A stretch of DNA of 20,230 nucleotides from Bondarzewia mesenterica. Lineage: Eukaryota > Basidiomycota > Agaricomycetes > Russulales > Bondarzewiaceae. How positions within the stretch are numbered: position 1 is the first letter of the stretch; each line of letters opens with the position of its first letter. Where the stretch lies: assembly GCA_004802705.1 (NCBI GenBank), contig SGPL01000585.1, positions 1 through 20,230 on the forward strand, given 5' to 3'. The position numbers and the translations under genes are program-made. Below the pieces are notes generated by a model. The model was given only the letters and a program-made list of their open reading frames with translations. It did no database searches and was not told the origin of the DNA. This document shows positions 8,297 through 18,989 of the stretch, piece by piece.

Positions 8297-8623
8297 TTAT
8301 TTCAGATTCATAAGTGCTAGAGCTACTACATGAGCACTGTGAAGATGAGGTGAGTTTTTGCACTCTGCTGCTAGCTCACCTACCTCTTGTAAAATAAAAT
8401 TAATATGTGCTGATATGCCTGCAGTGTCACCAGTTAAATCAATGAGGATAGATGACATTCTGAGTGCAGCACTAGGATCTGAGCACATGAGGATTTGAGA
8501 GAGCTTAGAGCTTGTTATACTATTGTGATTCCAGCTCTTTTTACCTCCACTTGATATAGTATTAATACCTTTTATATATTTATGTATGCTATCTTTTGCT
8601 AATTTATCATGTGGAGAGTGCAT
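8297..8623 (-). CDS. Hypothetical protein or exon, 108 residues
   Basis: An open frame of 108 codons with an ATG at 8623-8621 and TAA at 8299-8297. Composition is balanced (SSILIDLTGDTAGISAHINF, ILQEVGELAAECKN, SAHVVALALMNLK) and looks like a soluble helical protein rather than AT-rich noise. No signal peptide or metal motif is seen. I do not recognise the family. It lies 880 bases from, and divergent to, the Plavaka-like transposase, and such transposons often carry a second ORF, so it might belong to the same element; that is inference. A GAGGTAGGTGAG string near the end could be an old splice donor. Confidence 0.4.
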   Translation of the reverse strand: MHSPHDKLAKDSIHKYIKGINTISSGGKKSWNHNSITSSKLSQILMCSDPSAALRMSSILIDLTGDTAGISAHINFILQEVGELAAECKNSPHLHSAHVVALALMNLK

Positions 8624-9502
8624 TCATGTACTAAGAGCATGAAATTTAAGGAACTAAATCTAAAGCATCAGACCAATATGCTTTAATAAGGATAACAAAA
8701 TTAATTTTAATAACTATAAGGTAACTATTTAATAAAGTGTGAAGGTTAAAATTATCCAGAGAGATAATTTGTGAAGGATTTCACTATGATTTCAGCATAA
8801 TCTCTAAAGTAACTGTATTATTTTTTAGAGATCATGCAGACAGTGTAATTTGTGCATAATTTCTATATTATTTTGTGTTATTTACTGATCATGCAAAGAT
8901 CACACTATGGTGTTATATTCCCATGAAATGCAGTGTATGTAGAACTATTATTCATTGCTAAGAATAATTATTGTGGGTATACATTTAATATTTAAAAGGG
9001 TTTTTAAAAGCATCACAATCTAAAAATAGTTTTGACTCGTGGAAAGAAAATGTGCTAGAGTAAAATTCTTATTATATTATTAAATCTTTACCTGACTCAT
9101 GCTTGATGTAGTATTTATAGTACAGCTACATTCTAACTTTAGATTACATTAGACAGCTGATATGTTTTTAATGTATGCTTAATATAAAAAAAGGCTATAT
9201 ATTGTGGATATAATTTTAATACTATTTAGAATTTGACATATTCATAAATTGAGTAGGGCAGTCAGCAGCCTGCTCGAATGACTTGAGTGATCCTCACCCT
9301 CAATTATGCCACTCAAGCTCTGGCATACATTATTAATATTTTCTAGCAATAAATGCTTTTATAAATTAGAGAAGTATAAGGTATCTATACTGTACAAACA
9401 TAATTTTAAAGAGTTTTTGTTTTTAGTTTGTCCATCTGTAAGGCCAGCCACAAGAATATATCAATAATTAATCATTGCCTGATAACACAAACCTCACTCA
9501 TC
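8624..9502. other. AT-rich upstream region of the transposase relic
   Basis: No gene recognised. Contains repeated GATCATGCA (about 8829 and 8888) and a GC-richer island at 9255-9335 with a 9-bp inverted repeat, ACTTGAGTG/CACTCAAG(C), around 9283-9316. The island could be a transposon end or promoter, but no matching partner lies in the window. Confidence 0.35.
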
Positions 9503-11640
9503 ATGGCCCTTTCCTCAATATCTTGTCACTGTAAATCTCATGAATGTGATAGTAGAAAAATAATATACAATGAATGCAAAAGATATAAGGGACATGATTA
9601 AATAATGGCATGTCTTTATATCACTAGATAATTGTTCTAGTTTGATATCTCCTTCACAAGCTATAGAAACTATAAATCCTCTACTATTGATCTCACAGGA
9701 AGACTCCTCTTTAGATGAATTAGCATACAAAGTCTTTAATATGACACTGCACGGTGAACCTGTGAAGCCTCACTTTGATGCCATGTAAAAGCAGGAGGGA
9801 TCAGTCAATGTTATTATCTCTCCATCAGAAGGGTGAAATACACCTTCTCCTAAAGCTCCTCAAGCACTTAATTAGGACCCTCAAACACTGTAAAATAATT
9901 TGGCTATCTTGGATACAGATCTTCACATTTATATTGAGTAATTAGTGATTATGAAGGAGTAAGAATAATCTTTACCTCTAAATGATGATGCAAAAAAAGA
10001 AATATTGGCAGAGCTGCACTAGCAGAAGAATACTTCAGAGCCTCATTTATATAAGTAGAGTGAATGCCTACTCTTAATGACATAGCAATGACTGGTCTCA
10101 GATCTACAATGCTTAAGTAACTGTTGCTTCAGCTTGAAGATATTTTGCAAGTTAAAATAAAACTTGCCAGATCCATTAAACTACATACAACTACAGTAAT
10201 ACACAATACCAGTAAGTTTGCATACAATTTTTATTTTAAAATTGAAATGAATGTAGTCTATAGAACATTTTTTCAATCATTCACTACAAGGTACAACTTG
10301 CTTGTTGTTCTCACCACATTCATAACATTAGTGTTGAACATCCTTGGGCACATCACATGGCCTTTCTGTAACTATACACTTTATATGCTGAAGATAATAA
10401 TTGAATATGCTTTATAATGAGGATCAGGTCTGATGATAAATAAACATCAAATATTGAATAACTTTCCTCAAGATATACATTCTGTCCAGAATGTCTTCAA
10501 CCTAGAACTCAAGATTACTATTTTTTTATCTTGTCCAAAATGCTCCTGCACTTATACATTGCAAGATAAGAATAGATTGTGAGTAATATCCTTCATGCTA
10601 CACATATCACCCTTGTAAAAGCAGCCAGGAATGCAGCACCTATCTTATAAAGCATCAAATTATAAAGAAGAAAAGTGTTTGTGCACCTATCCATCTCTTT
10701 GTAATGAACAACTTCACCAAATTCAAAACTGACTTGCTCAGTTAGCTTAGCATAAAAGCCACAATCACTCAATAAATGATCTATAATTGATGACAAGACT
10801 TATAAAACATTGCAGATGGGTCTAGTATAAGAGAGCTGCAAGATTCAGATGAAAAGCCATTCCTAGATGGTCCTGAGGATGAGCTCTAATTTATTTAGAG
10901 CTTGTTTATTAATTTTTTCAATCCTTATCTAAACAATGCAGCTAAAAAGTTTGTGTCAATGGGTTCTATCATAATGGCTTATTTAGGGCTACCTCTAAGC
11001 CTGCAATATAAGTCTATGAACCTTTATTTGATAAGTGTGATATCTGAGCCATGAGAATTATCTAATGAGGAGATTGATCACTTCTTATAGCTCCTAATTG
11101 AGATGTTATCTCTATTGTGATAGCATGGAGTGTTTTTTACTAGGATATATCAGTATTCTATAAGATAAATGGAGTGTTCAGCCATAGCTCTAGTGGTCAC
11201 TGATTCACCAGTGGCTTACAAGGTTAGCAGACAAGCATCTTATATAGTAGAACTTTTTGCTCTATGCGCTACTTGCAAAAAAATAATATCAATAATATAG
11301 ATCAGATATCTAATGTATGGAAGGATCATATTTATAAAGAGATCAGGACTGCAGCCTTAGCTTGGCATAAGACCCTTATAAAGGTAGCACAAAAGAAGCT
11401 CTTTAAGTAAACTAGTATTTAATAGTCCAGTCTGATAAAGTTGCCATACAGGGACCCTTCAAAAAGTATCATTATTGATGCCATGCACAATCTGTTTCTA
11501 AGTCTTATTCAGTATCATTTTTGTGTTACTCTAAGAATGGACATATCTGAAGCAAGAGATAAAAATGTTGAAGAAATAATGTCACCACATTATTCAGTAC
11601 CTTTATATCATCTTAGACAGACTAGCTGAAGCTACTTTTT
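9503..11640 (+). pseudogene. Decayed Plavaka-type (CACTA/Tnp2) transposase, C-terminal part missing
   Basis: Traces in order along the family's N-terminal two thirds. ATG 9503 opens MALSSISCHCKSHECDSRK, a Cys/His motif at the N-terminus. A hydrophobic block near 10290-10417 (LLVVLTTFITLVLNILGHI) is followed by ILNNFPQDIHSVQNVF and a SCPKCSCTY metal-binding pair (Cys codons near 10532). Then comes PIHLFVMNNFTKFKTDLLS near 10690, GPEDEL, INFFNPYLNNAAKKF and VSMGSIIMAYLGLPL (10870-11010), NLYLI..ISEP.ELSNEEIDHFL (11015-11080), VTDSPVAYKVS (11200) and LPYRDPSKSIIIDAMHNLF (11441-11497), which is the conserved DxMHNLF signature of Tnp2-type transposases. Frameshifts and TAG/TGA stops are scattered throughout. 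Similarity ends at about 11640, where tandem repeats begin, so the final third is lost. It once catalysed cut-and-paste transposition. Confidence 0.8.
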
Positions 11641-11664
11641 ATCTGATGCTAATATCTAACTAAG

Positions 11665-12575
11665 CTTGGCTGACAGCTATAAGGCCCCATTATAGATAGT
11701 TTAGCCACTAGTATTATTCACCACTCTGATGGTTTAGCAGAGCACCCACTCACTCACTGTTTACCTGTCTGATAGTTCAGCTGAGATTTTCAGAGAAGGT
11801 GATGATGTCAGGCTTGCTTACTGTTCACTGTATCTAATAGTTCAGCTGAGCACCTTCTAAACAGACATATGGGCCTTGCCTGCTCATTATTCATCATCTT
11901 TGATAGGTTAACTGAGCACGTAAAAAGTGTTTTGCTTGTTCACCATTCACTGTATCTAGCAGTTCAACTGAGATTCTTAGGGAAGGTAATAAGGTTGGGC
12001 TTGCTCACTATTTACTGTGTCTAACAGTTTAGCTAAAATCCTCAAAGAAGGTAATGAGGTCGAGCTTGCTCACTGTTCACTGTGTCTAATGGTTCAGCCA
12101 GGATTCTTGGGGAAGATAATGAGGCTAAGCTTGCTCACTATTCACTATATCTAATGATTCAGTCGAGATTCTCAGAGAAGATAATAGAGACTGTCTCTGA
12201 TGGTTCAGCTGAGATTCTTAAAAAAGGTAATAAGAATCATCTTTAATGATTTAGCTAAGATTCTCATAATATGTAATAGAAATTATCTTTGATAGTTTGA
12301 CCGAGACTCTCAAAAAATATAATGAGACTATCTCTGATGGTTCAGCTGAGATTCTCAGAGAAGATAATAAGATTAGGCTAGCTCATCATTGATTATCTTT
12401 AACAGCCTGGCCGAGATTCTTAAAAAAGGCAATGAGATCAGGCTGACTCATTATTGAGTATCTCTTATAGCCCAGTTAAGATTCCCAAAAAAGTTAATTA
12501 GATTAAGCTAGCTCACTATTGACTGTCTCTGACAGCTTGACTAAGATTCTCAAAGAAGGTATATTTTTAATAATA
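11665..12575 (+). repeat. Left arm: 65-bp tandem array with four 46-bp units
   Basis: Units share TCTGATGGTTCAGCTGAG, then ATTCTCAGAGAAGGTAATGAG and GCTTGCTCACTATTCACT. Equivalent points fall at 11771, 11836, 11902, 11958, 12023, 12088, 12153, 12199, 12245, 12291, 12336, 12401, 12466 and 12531. That gives 65-66 bp spacing apart from one 56-bp interval and one run of four 45-46 bp intervals in which the GCTTGCTCACT part is missing. The first units (11665-11770) are shorter and irregular. Non-coding. The same order is found inverted at 19620-20230. Confidence 0.9.
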
Positions 12576-13820
12576 TTTATCTTCACTAGTGTGATTATTA
12601 ATCTTCCTTGAGAAGGTGTAGAACTTTGCTGAATGGCTACAGCTTCAGCCAGTATATATTCTACATTATAATAGCTTCTTGCTCATATGCCACACTTGTA
12701 TATTCATCCCTATTAGTACTTATATTATATTTATAATGATGTTCAGCAATGTGATCATTGTTCTTCCCTAAAAAGGTGTAGAACTTTGCTGAATAGCTTC
12801 GGCATCAACAAACATAAATTATGCATTAAAATAGCTTTAGGCCAATATATTAAACTTGTATATTTATTCTCATTAACACTTGTGCTGTTTTCTCAATGAT
12901 GTTCATCAGTGTGATCACCATTCTTTCTAAGAAATGTGTAATACTTTGCCAAATGGCTTCAACTTCAGCTAGCATGGATTCTACATTACAATGCCTTCCT
13001 TAATATATATCACACTTATATATATTTATCTCCACTGGCACTTATGCTGTATTTACAATAACATTTAGCAGTGTGATCACTGTTCTTCTCTGAAAAGGTG
13101 CAGGACTTCACCAATGACTTCAGCATCAGCAAGCATAAATTCTGCATCAAAATAGCTTCAGACTAATATATCAAACTTGTCTATTCCTCTCCACTGGCAC
13201 TTATGCACTTTTCTCAATGATATTGCCTGATGAGATCACTGTTCCTCATTGGAAAGATGTAAGACTTTGCCAAATGGCTTCAGCATTATTCAAAGAGCAT
13301 TCTTTATCACAATACCTTTCTGCCAAGATATAAAACTTGTATATTCATTATATATAATACTTGTTCTATTTTCTGAATGATATTTCCTAGTGAGATCACT
13401 GTTTCTTACCAGAAAGGATGATAGCATTTCTAAACAGCTTCAGCACTGTATAATGTGGATTATTTATTATAATAGCTTTCTATATATATATCATAATCAT
13501 ATATTCCTCTATCTTAACTCTTATTTTGCATCTTCAGACTTGCTTACTGATAAACATACTGTTCTTTCTTGAGGAAGGCAAAGCCTTTGCCAAAAGGCTT
13601 CAGTGAGCTTTGACATACATTATACATCTTAATAGCTTTTTTTTTAATATATAAAACTTAAATATTCATCTATAGAAACTCTTGTTATACATTATCTACT
13701 ATGCTTTTAATAGGATATCACTATTGTTGCTTAAGAAAGACTAAGACTTGCACAAAAAGCTTCAGTGAGTATCAGCCTAGGTTTTACATGATGATAGCTT
13801 TCTGCACATATATGAAAATT
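12576..13820 (+). repeat. 160-bp satellite array, forward part
   Basis: Eight tandem monomers. Equivalent points (GTGATCACTGTTCTTC and variants) are at 12591, 12751, 12911, 13073, 13232, 13392, 13552 and 13713, so the period is 160 bp to within two bases. Each monomer also has AAGGTGTAGAACTTTGC, GGCTTCAGC, AAAATAGCTT, CAAACTTGTATATTC and TCAATGAT landmarks. The first four alternate between two sub-types (CCAGxATxxATTCTACATTA versus AGCAAGCATAAATTCTGCAT), making a dimer of about 320 bp. The last units are more diverged. A copia element interrupts the unit that begins at 13713. No coding content. Confidence 0.9.
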
Positions 13821-14073
13821 TATTAAAAGTCAGCTCTACAGTGAGCAGGGCTTGATGACCTTTTAGACTTTTCTGTAACTACTATACATACATTACATAT
13901 CGTGACTGTGATACCTCAGTATCTTCTCTTCCTATGCTGAGGTAAGTTTACCACACTGTATGGTATTCTGATGCTTCTTCTGATCACATATACCTACAGC
14001 CTGGATATTAGGTATATACCACAATATAGCATCTTCTCTTCCTACATTGAGCCTAGATATCAGACTTCTAACA
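13821..14073 (+). repeat. 5' LTR, 253 bp
   Basis: Starts TATTAAAAGTCAGC where the 3' LTR has TGTTGGAAGTCAGC (three G-to-A changes, which destroy the TG end) and ends TTCTAACA. Same length as the 3' LTR. By hand count about 39 of 253 positions differ, all but about two being transitions. Confidence 0.92.
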
Positions 14074-14092
14074 GATTATGAGACCTGATTTG
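14074..14092 (+). promoter_or_regulatory. Putative primer-binding site region
   Basis: The bases directly after the 5' LTR (GATTATGAGACCTGAT) occupy the place where a tRNA primes minus-strand synthesis. The match to a particular tRNA is not clear after decay, so only the position supports it. Confidence 0.35.
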
Positions 14093-14159
14093 CTCTGATA
14101 AGTTAAAGGAGGACGTTCACTGTATCAGATCAGCACTAATCTAATATCACCATATCTTC

Positions 14160-14985
14160 AAATAGCCAAAGCTATGTCTTAATAGACAAACTACAGATAG
14201 ATGCCGATGATACGAACAACTACTTACTATGGTACAAGATGATGACTGTAATCTTGATGTTATGAGGACTGTGGGCCATTGTTGATAGACAGCTAGCAAA
14301 ACTCATGATAAGCAGCAGCACCATGATAAAGGAGGAGACAGCTGCCATCAATATGGAAAGAAAAGGACTCAAAAGCAATGTCGCAGATGCTCCTCAATAT
14401 TTCAAAAGGACTTCTCAATGTCATGCTCAGTGTGGTAAATGCTGTGGGCATGTGGACCATGATTTACAACAACTTCAAGTCTAATATTGCAACTGATATT
14501 TTTATCATCATGCAACAGTTCTATTCTACGATGATGCATGATGATGATCTCCCTGGCCATTTGAACAAGCTAAGCACCCTTTATTATTAAATTTCCTCCC
14601 TCGACCTCACTGTCAAGGACTCCATCCTCATTCAACATATCTTATCCTCTCTCACTAAAGACTATGACCTCATCATTGACTCCATTGGACCTATCAAGGA
14701 CCTCAAGTCAAAGGACCTCTGTGACTGGCTTCTCAACAGTTACCATCAAAAGAAGGCATGAGAAGAAGCCAAAGGAATCATCAGTGATGTGGCAATGCAT
14801 GCAGGTGGCAGCAGCAGGAGCTTTAGTGGTGAAGAAAATCAAGGTAAATAGGGCAGAGGCTGAGGTGGCAGGAGTCATGGTGGCTGTGGGTGAAGGATTC
14901 AGCCTCCTAGCACTTTGGCAGAGTGTTCAACATGCCACCAGAAAGGGCACTACTAGTGGAATTGTCCTAAAAGAGATAATAATCA
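14160..14985 (+). pseudogene. gag: copia gag: capsid-like domain and CCHC zinc knuckle
   Basis: The nucleocapsid and capsid part that packages element RNA in cytoplasmic particles. The region opens near 14185 with ADDTNNYLLWYKMMTVIL, the usual copia gag N-terminal pattern. After a frameshifted middle, it gives QQFYSTMMHDDDLPGHLNKL (about 14512-14575), a TAA, then LDLTVKDSILIQHILSSL and KDYDLIIDSI. A CX2CX4HX4C knuckle reads CSTCHQKGHY(stop)WNC at 14924-14965, with TAG inside the last spacer. The frame changes at least twice and several TAG/TGA/TAA codons interrupt it. Glycine/serine/arginine-rich traces lie just before the knuckle. Confidence 0.75.
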
Positions 14986-15039
14986 GCATGTATACAATGC
15001 GGAGAGTGCAAATGTAGTGAGCAGTAACCATGAGACATT

Positions 15040-15300
15040 GCTCTTCACCTTTTCATCATGAGACCCCCTTGAAGCCTCCTTAGCAACTAGCACATTAGCT
15101 CCATGGATTATTGACATGAACACCTCATCACATCTGAGTGGTGAGCAGGAGAACTTTGTTGATTACCTTCCTATCAGTCACACAGTAGACACTGTACAAA
15201 AGGGTGCTGCACTGCATTGCCCTGGTCAAGGCACCATAGTCATACAGACTTGCACATTTAATAGTTCACCTGTGACACTGACCCTATAGGACGTGCTGTA
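15040..15300 (+). pseudogene. copia aspartic protease, decayed active site
   Basis: Processes the Gag-Pol polyprotein in working elements. PWIIDMNTSSHLSG (codons from 15101) occupies the place of the catalytic DSGAS motif; the Ser-Gly-Ala is now Met-Asn-Thr. TVDTVQKGAALHCPGQGTI and DVLYSFNTVYNLLSISKL follow, the latter being the conserved end of the domain at about 15290-15340. One TAG lies before DVLYS. Confidence 0.75.
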
Positions 15301-16400
15301 TTCATTTAACACTGTCTATAATCTGCTTAGTATAAGTAAGCTTGATAAGGCCAGAGGGACTACTGTGTTCAGTGGAGGGCAAGTCAAACTGTTTAATGTA
15401 AATAGACAAAAGATCATGGAGGGCAGGCTGTCAGGCAATTTGTACTTCCTCAATTTACCTTTGCACTATGCACAAATCTCAATCCTGATACTCTCAAATG
15501 ATGCTGCATTCATAGCAGTACCACTGACTTGTGCACTCTGGCACTACTGATATAGTCACCTCAGAGCTTTAAATCTCAACCTCCTCATCTCAAAGAGGAT
15601 AGTCAAAGGCCTGCACCTCACATCCAAGGTACTGGCATGACATTGTGAAGATTACATGCTTAGAAAGCACTACCGCACCTCCTTCTTAGCTACCACCAAT
15701 TGATGTGCAATGGAGCTGCTTAAGCTTGTGCACACAGATGTGAGTGGCCCTCACTTCTGAGCCCATGGGGGTGACTGCTACTTTATAATCTTCATGGATA
15801 ATGCCTCAAGATGGTCTGTCAAATACTGGATGCAATGCAAGAGCGATATCTTTACGTGCATTTAAAAGTTTATTGCCATGGCTGAAAAACAGACATTCCA
15901 CCACCTTAAATATTTTCACCTAGACAACAGCATTGAGTATCTGAGTAGAGAAAAAATTAGGTAGTTTATAGAGCACAAAATACTCTTTGAACTCACATAC
16001 TCACCATCACAGAATGGCATACTAAGTGCCTGAACCAAACTATCATTGGTCGTGTAGTGGCTATTATAGAGGACAGTAGTCTTCTTTGATACCTGTGGCC
16101 TGAGTTCGTCACTGCCATTATCTACCTAAAGAACCTAGGCCTGACAGTGGTGCTCGATGGAAAGATGCCATATGAAGTTTGACATGGGTGCAAGCCCGAC
16201 ATCTTGCACCTGCATGCATTAGGTTGCTGAACTTATGCATAAATACCTACACAGAAGCACAAGAAATTTAATGTGCACTCCTTGCCCTGCATGCTCTTAA
16301 GAATACTACAATGATACTGCCTATCGTGTGTATCACCCCAAAATATATCACATTATCAAGATGTGCAACATGCATTTTTTTGAGGATGTTATACTGCTAT
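15301..16400 (+). pseudogene. copia integrase, decayed
   Basis: Inserts element cDNA into the chromosome in working copies. The HHCC zinc finger is traceable from LWHY near 15534 through SHLRAL to CEDYM near 15640, where the last Cys is now Tyr. The catalytic core shows HTDVSGP (first Asp at 15738-15740), HLDNSIEYLS (second Asp at 15923-15925) and SPSQNGI near 16005, where the third acidic residue and next codons are lost in a short frameshift. LNQTIIGRVV and a LHALGC block (about 16210) complete the core. Stops at TAG and TGA fall at Trp, Gln and Arg positions. Confidence 0.8.
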
Positions 16401-17059
16401 CCAAGCATCAACCCACTGTCACCTCAGTGAATGATAGATTTGATGTCATATTGCCACTGCAGGGATTCAGCATGATGGTACTTAGCCCTACTAGCAAGGC
16501 AGAATTGAGCGCCCCATTACATGACATTATGGGTATGACTGTATCTGCCATTGGGGATAGTGTGCCACTAGGAGATGATGCTATATAACATGCTGCACAA
16601 AATAGGGGAGGCAATGCACTGCAAGACAGTACACACATGCATGAGGGGGATGACATCAAAAATGAGCCAATGGAAGATGATGTTATGCTAGATGGGTGAG
16701 CAAATGCATCCCCCATGCATATCAGCACATTGGAATGATAGCTGCATGCCGCAAACATGCTGCCCATTTAGTGCACAGCTGTTACTGCATCTGAACCTGC
16801 TCAACAGCCAGTATTCATCCTGAATACTACAAGCTCATTGAGGCAACTCATCTCATAGTGGCCCCTTTTACCTCTCACGCTGCCTCTATCATCTCTACCT
16901 CCACTCTAGTCCTTTCAGCTCCATTACAACATGTGTGCCCTCACTCCTAGCATAAAATAGGTTGAAATTGATCACTAAGCCGCAGAAGCTCAAATGTGGC
17001 ATAAATAAAATTGTGCTACTCACCAACATGTTGCCACTACCAAGGCTGTGCAGCCTGAT
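16401..17059 (+). pseudogene. copia linker between integrase and reverse transcriptase
   Basis: Low-conservation, acidic and Pro/Ser/Thr-rich polyprotein linker, as usual between integrase and RT in copia elements. Open for 86 codons in one frame (16328-16588) and then broken by frameshifts and stops. A minus-strand reading frame over 16408-16767 is a shadow of this region. Confidence 0.5.
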
Positions 17060-18225
17060 CATGCACTACCACTAGGAGAGAGTAGAGATAGTGCTGACAA
17101 AGTTGAACGCTCTCTGTTCACAGTGGCGCTTGAGGTCGCACTGATGACTGAGGATAGCCCTGAGTCATATCGAGAGGCTATGAGCTGCAAAGAAAGAGAG
17201 AAGTGAGAGAAAGCGATGAAGGAGGAAATAGAAGGTTTGATGAAAAATGAAATGTGAGAACTTACCAAGCTGTCAACAGGATAAAAGGCTATAGGTTGTA
17301 GGTAGACCTACAAAGCCAAACATGATGAACACAATGTCACAATGCACTGGAAGGTGTGTCTCATCATGCAAGGCTATTCACAACAGCCTCGTATTGATTT
17401 TAATGACACTCATGCTTCCATCACTCACTTCAAATCTTTTTGCACTGTTATGGCCCTTGTAGCCAAAGAGGACTGGTGCCTCGAGCAAGTAGATGTGAAG
17501 TCAGCTTACTTGAATGGCATTCTCGAGGAGGAGATCTTCATGAAATAACCTGAGGACTTTGCCATCCCAGGGAAGGAGAACCTCATCTTACACCTCAAGA
17601 AACCTCTTTATAGCCTAAAGCAATCCAGTAAGATCTGAAACAAGATGCTCAACTATGCATTGTGCTCTATTGGCTACACCTACTCTCTTGTTGACCCCTA
17701 TGTCTACTACTACACCATGGATGAAGAGTGCTCTATTATTGTCATTCATATTGATGATATGCTCCTTGCTGCTAGCATGAAGGAGGAGATGTTGCAAATG
17801 AAGGAGGACCTCTACAAACTCCCCTTTGAGACTGTTGAACTTGGTGAACTATAGATGCTACTTAGTATGACTGTCTCTCATGACTGGGCCAACAAGACTA
17901 TTACAATCTCACAGTCCCACTACCTGCAAAATATCCTAGAGCATTTTTAGATGGCAGGCTGTAAGATACATGTTACCATGCCCATTGATCCTATGAACCA
18001 CTTGATGAAGAAACAGTGCCTCAAGAATAACGCAGAGCGAGCTGAGATGAGGGACTATGACTATGCCAGAGCAGTTGGAGTGCTCATGTATGCAGTGATT
18101 GCTACTCGCCCTGACCTTGCTTTCACTATACAGTCCTTGGCTCAGTTCATGTTAAACTTAGGTATAACACATTGGCATGCAGTGAAGCAGGTCCTCCACT
18201 ATGTTAAGGGGATATTAGACTAGTC
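17060..18225 (+). pseudogene. copia reverse transcriptase, decayed
   Basis: Copies element RNA to DNA in working copies. Visible in order: ALMTEDSPESYREAM and KEEIEGLMKNE (about 17135-17255), KAIG followed by TYKAKHDEHN, EQVDVKSAYLNG (17481-17520), EEEIFMK followed by TAA, LHLKKPLYSLKQS, the catalytic pair IHIDDM (17744-17761, where YVDD is usual; the two Asp remain), VELGEL then TAG, and ATRPDLAFTIQSLAQF with HWHAVKQVLHYVKGILD (18102-18223). Stops replace Gln (CAA/CAG), Trp (TGG) and others by single transitions. Confidence 0.88.
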
Positions 18226-18720
18226 CCTGATATATGGAGGAGATAGCAATGCTTGGGTGCCCATTAGATATACAGATGCTGATTAGGGAGCTAACTCAAC
18301 AGACTGAAGATCAGTTTTAGGCTATGATTTCTTCCTCTCTGATACCACGATATTCTGGAGTTCAAAGAAGCAGTAGACTGTCACCAACTCCTCAGCCATC
18401 ATAGAGTACATGGTGATAGCTCATGTAGTTAAAAAGGCATTATGGCTCCATTCCCTTTTTACTGAGATCAGCTAACCTTAACTCACCCTGACCTTTATTC
18501 GTGCTGATAAGTAGGCAAGCATTGATATGTTGAAGGACCATATCTATCATGCTCACACTAAGCATGTTGACATCACTTATTATTTCATTTATGAATGAGT
18601 GGGGGACAAGATGGTATACTTCAAGAGTATGTAAAAATGGGGAAGAACATGGCAGATATATTTATAAAGAGTTTACTATGCACTACACACTATGAGTTTT
18701 CTTATAACTTAGGACTCATC
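18226..18720 (+). pseudogene. copia RNase H, decayed
   Basis: Removes RNA from the RNA-DNA hybrid in working copies. YTDAD is followed by TAG at 18283 in place of the conserved Trp. SVLGYDFFLSDTTIFWSSKKQ is followed by TAG, then a YMVIAHVVKKALWLHSLF block, and KHVDITYYFIYE near 18560-18597. Frameshifts near 18630 precede the tail. The left copia fragment has the same domain with TAG at the same DAD(W) position. Confidence 0.85.
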
Positions 18721-18726
18721 GCAGGC

Positions 18727-18736
18727 TGAGGGGGAG
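18727..18736 (+). promoter_or_regulatory. Polypurine tract
   Basis: GAGGGGGAG directly before the TGTTGGA start of the 3' LTR, the usual plus-strand priming site of copia elements. Confidence 0.8.
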
Positions 18737-18989
18737 TGTTGGAAGTCAGCCTTATAGTAAGTGGGGCTCGACGGCCTTTCAGACTTTTCTATAACTACTG
18801 TATATACATTACATATCGTGACTGTGATATCTCAGCATCTTCTCTTTCTATGTTGAGGTGAGTTTACCACGCAGTACAGTATTCTGATGCTTCTTCTAAT
18901 CGCATATATCTACAGCCCAGATATCAGGTATATACTACAATATGGCATCTTCTTTTCCTATATTGAGCTCAGATATCAAACTTCTTACA
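18737..18989 (+). repeat. 3' LTR, 253 bp
   Basis: Starts TGTTGGAAGTCAGC and ends TTCTTACA, followed by target copy AACTT. It keeps several CG dinucleotides (CTCGACGG, CCACGC, ATCGCAT) that are TG or CA in the 5' LTR, so the 5' copy has suffered more deamination. Confidence 0.93.

Larger units (their letters stand above)
13821..18989 (+). mobile_element. Complete Ty1/copia LTR retrotransposon, dead
   Basis: A 5,169-bp element with two 253-bp LTRs, gag with a zinc knuckle, protease, integrase, reverse transcriptase and RNase H in copia order, and a purine tract before the 3' LTR. Flanking five-base target copies are AAATT (13816-13820) and AACTT (18990-18994), matching at four of five positions. 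It sits in the middle of a 160-bp satellite monomer, and removing it with one target copy restores the repeat phase exactly. Both LTRs and all coding domains carry many transitions, so it cannot move by itself. Confidence 0.93.

Noticed and set aside
9255..9335. Terminal inverted repeat of the Plavaka-like element (CACTCAAG)
   Set aside because: The short inverted repeat pairs with itself locally and no partner end is found in the window, so I cannot call it a transposon end.
10593..10796. Minus-strand 67-codon ORF
   Set aside because: Opposite the plus-strand transposase traces; no independent support.
11665..12575. CRISPR-like array
   Set aside because: Units touch end to end and vary along their whole length; there are no unique spacers, and the genome is eukaryotic.
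14664..15017. Plus-strand 117-codon ORF in the gag region
   Set aside because: The frame that carries the gag traces and the CCHC knuckle is a different one; this is an out-of-frame shadow.
16408..16767. Minus-strand 119-codon ORF
   Set aside because: Lies opposite the copia polyprotein linker and has the Ser/Cys-rich look of a shadow frame.
569..18720. TAG reassigned to Gln in the nuclear code
   Set aside because: Several TAGs do fall at conserved Gln positions, but others replace conserved Trp (DADW twice), and TAA and TGA also replace sense codons. Transitions explain all of them without a new code.
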